Shown piece after piece: positions 4,988-5,280 of a stretch of DNA of 5,280 bases. Source of the stretch: Bacteroidia bacterium (GTDB lineage: Bacteria; Bacteroidota; Bacteroidia; Bacteroidales; UBA12481); the NCBI GenBank assembly GCA_026391235.1, contig JAPLDV010000899.1:1-5280 (forward strand), given 5' to 3'. Numbering within the stretch: position 1 is the first letter of the stretch; each line of letters starts with the position of its first letter. The notes below the pieces were generated by a model. That model was not told the origin of the DNA. It saw only the letters and a program-made list of their open reading frames with translations, and searched no databases. The translations under genes were made by a program, and so were the position numbers.

Positions 4988-5280
4988 ATGAAAAACAAGG
5001 GTAAAAAGCAAGAATCCGTATCGGATCCGTACCAAGCACTTTCCTATCGCATAATTGTCTATCACAGAAGCGATTGCCGTAAAACTGACGGTAAAGCACC
5101 TATTATGCTGGAGGTGAACATGATGAATCAGCGAATCAGAATTAACACCAAAGTGATGATTCCGCCGGCCGCCTGGGATGCTGAAAATTTAACTATCCGG
5201 AAAAACTTTGCCGATTACAAGAATCTTAACCTGATTGTGCAGAACTGTAAAGCCAGGATTAACGATATATTTGTGCGTTA
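4988..5280 (+). CDS. Tyrosine recombinase (integrase), N-terminal fragment
   Basis: The gene starts at the ATG at 4988 and runs off the window after 97 codons. The segment after a basic start reads YRIIVYHRSD, then GKAPIMLEVN, QRIRINTKVMIPPAAWD and ending CKARINDIFVR. The order of an edge strand, a 'G-K-A-P-I' turn, a strand with basic residues, 'T-K-V-x-I-P-P-x-x-W-D' and a following helix is that of the N-terminal arm-DNA-binding domain of Bacteroidota integrases from conjugative transposons and prophages. The core-binding and catalytic domains (R-H-R-Y residues) lie outside the window, so activity cannot be judged. The gene begins 75 bases after tRNA-Arg and in the same direction, as in elements integrated at tRNA genes. 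No promoter or Shine-Dalgarno is evident. Confidence is good for the family, low for the type of element. Confidence 0.82.
   Translation, partial: MKNKGKKQESVSDPYQALSYRIIVYHRSDCRKTDGKAPIMLEVNMMNQRIRINTKVMIPPAAWDAENLTIRKNFADYKNLNLIVQNCKARINDIFVR

Noticed and set aside
4795..4998. Minus-strand 67-codon ORF across the tRNA, reading GETRTPNLLIRSQMLYPLSYR-like sequence
   Set aside because: This is the well-known false ORF produced by the antisense of a tRNA gene; it spans the tRNA and hairpin and has no independent support.

Overview
The window looks like chromosomal DNA of a member of the Bacteroidota. Three things point there: TAnnTTTG-type -7 promoter boxes before the helicase and the tRNA, starts with almost no Shine-Dalgarno sequence, and gene families typical of that phylum (the C-terminus of an outer-membrane beta-barrel protein, and an integrase with a Bacteroidota-style N-terminal arm-binding domain). 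The sequence alone does not give the genus.

Left part (1-2995) is ordinary. It holds the 3' end of an outer-membrane beta-barrel gene (+). A secreted endonuclease/exonuclease/phosphatase-fold hydrolase (-) converges on it with an 11-base overlap of the coding ends. A 564-residue DEAD-box RNA helicase with a DbpA-type RNA-binding tail (+) is divergent from the hydrolase.

Middle part (about 3187-4766) is the most interesting. Two small secreted proteins of no family I recognise lie one after the other. Each has its own promoter and its own terminator. They look very different in size and layout (124 and 236 residues), but share a related signal peptide and a short motif, E-[SADN]-W-M-x4-[YW]-L, found five times in the first and three times in the second. 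Both proteins end almost exactly at a motif copy. Their upstream regions align without a gap for about 98 bases. That stretch holds three TTAAC boxes at identical spacing, then GTAAC-16 bp-CGTC, which looks like an ECF sigma factor promoter. The two genes are therefore probably switched on together by an alternative sigma factor encoded elsewhere, although an intrinsic terminator between them makes them separate transcripts.

Right part (4766-5280) holds a tRNA-Arg(ACG) gene with its own -7 box, a strong 12-bp hairpin, and the first 97 codons of a tyrosine recombinase reading out of the window. A tRNA gene followed at once by an integrase is the usual left end of an integrated element, so the window probably stops just inside a genomic island, conjugative element or prophage. 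The attachment site itself cannot be shown because a second copy would lie outside the window.
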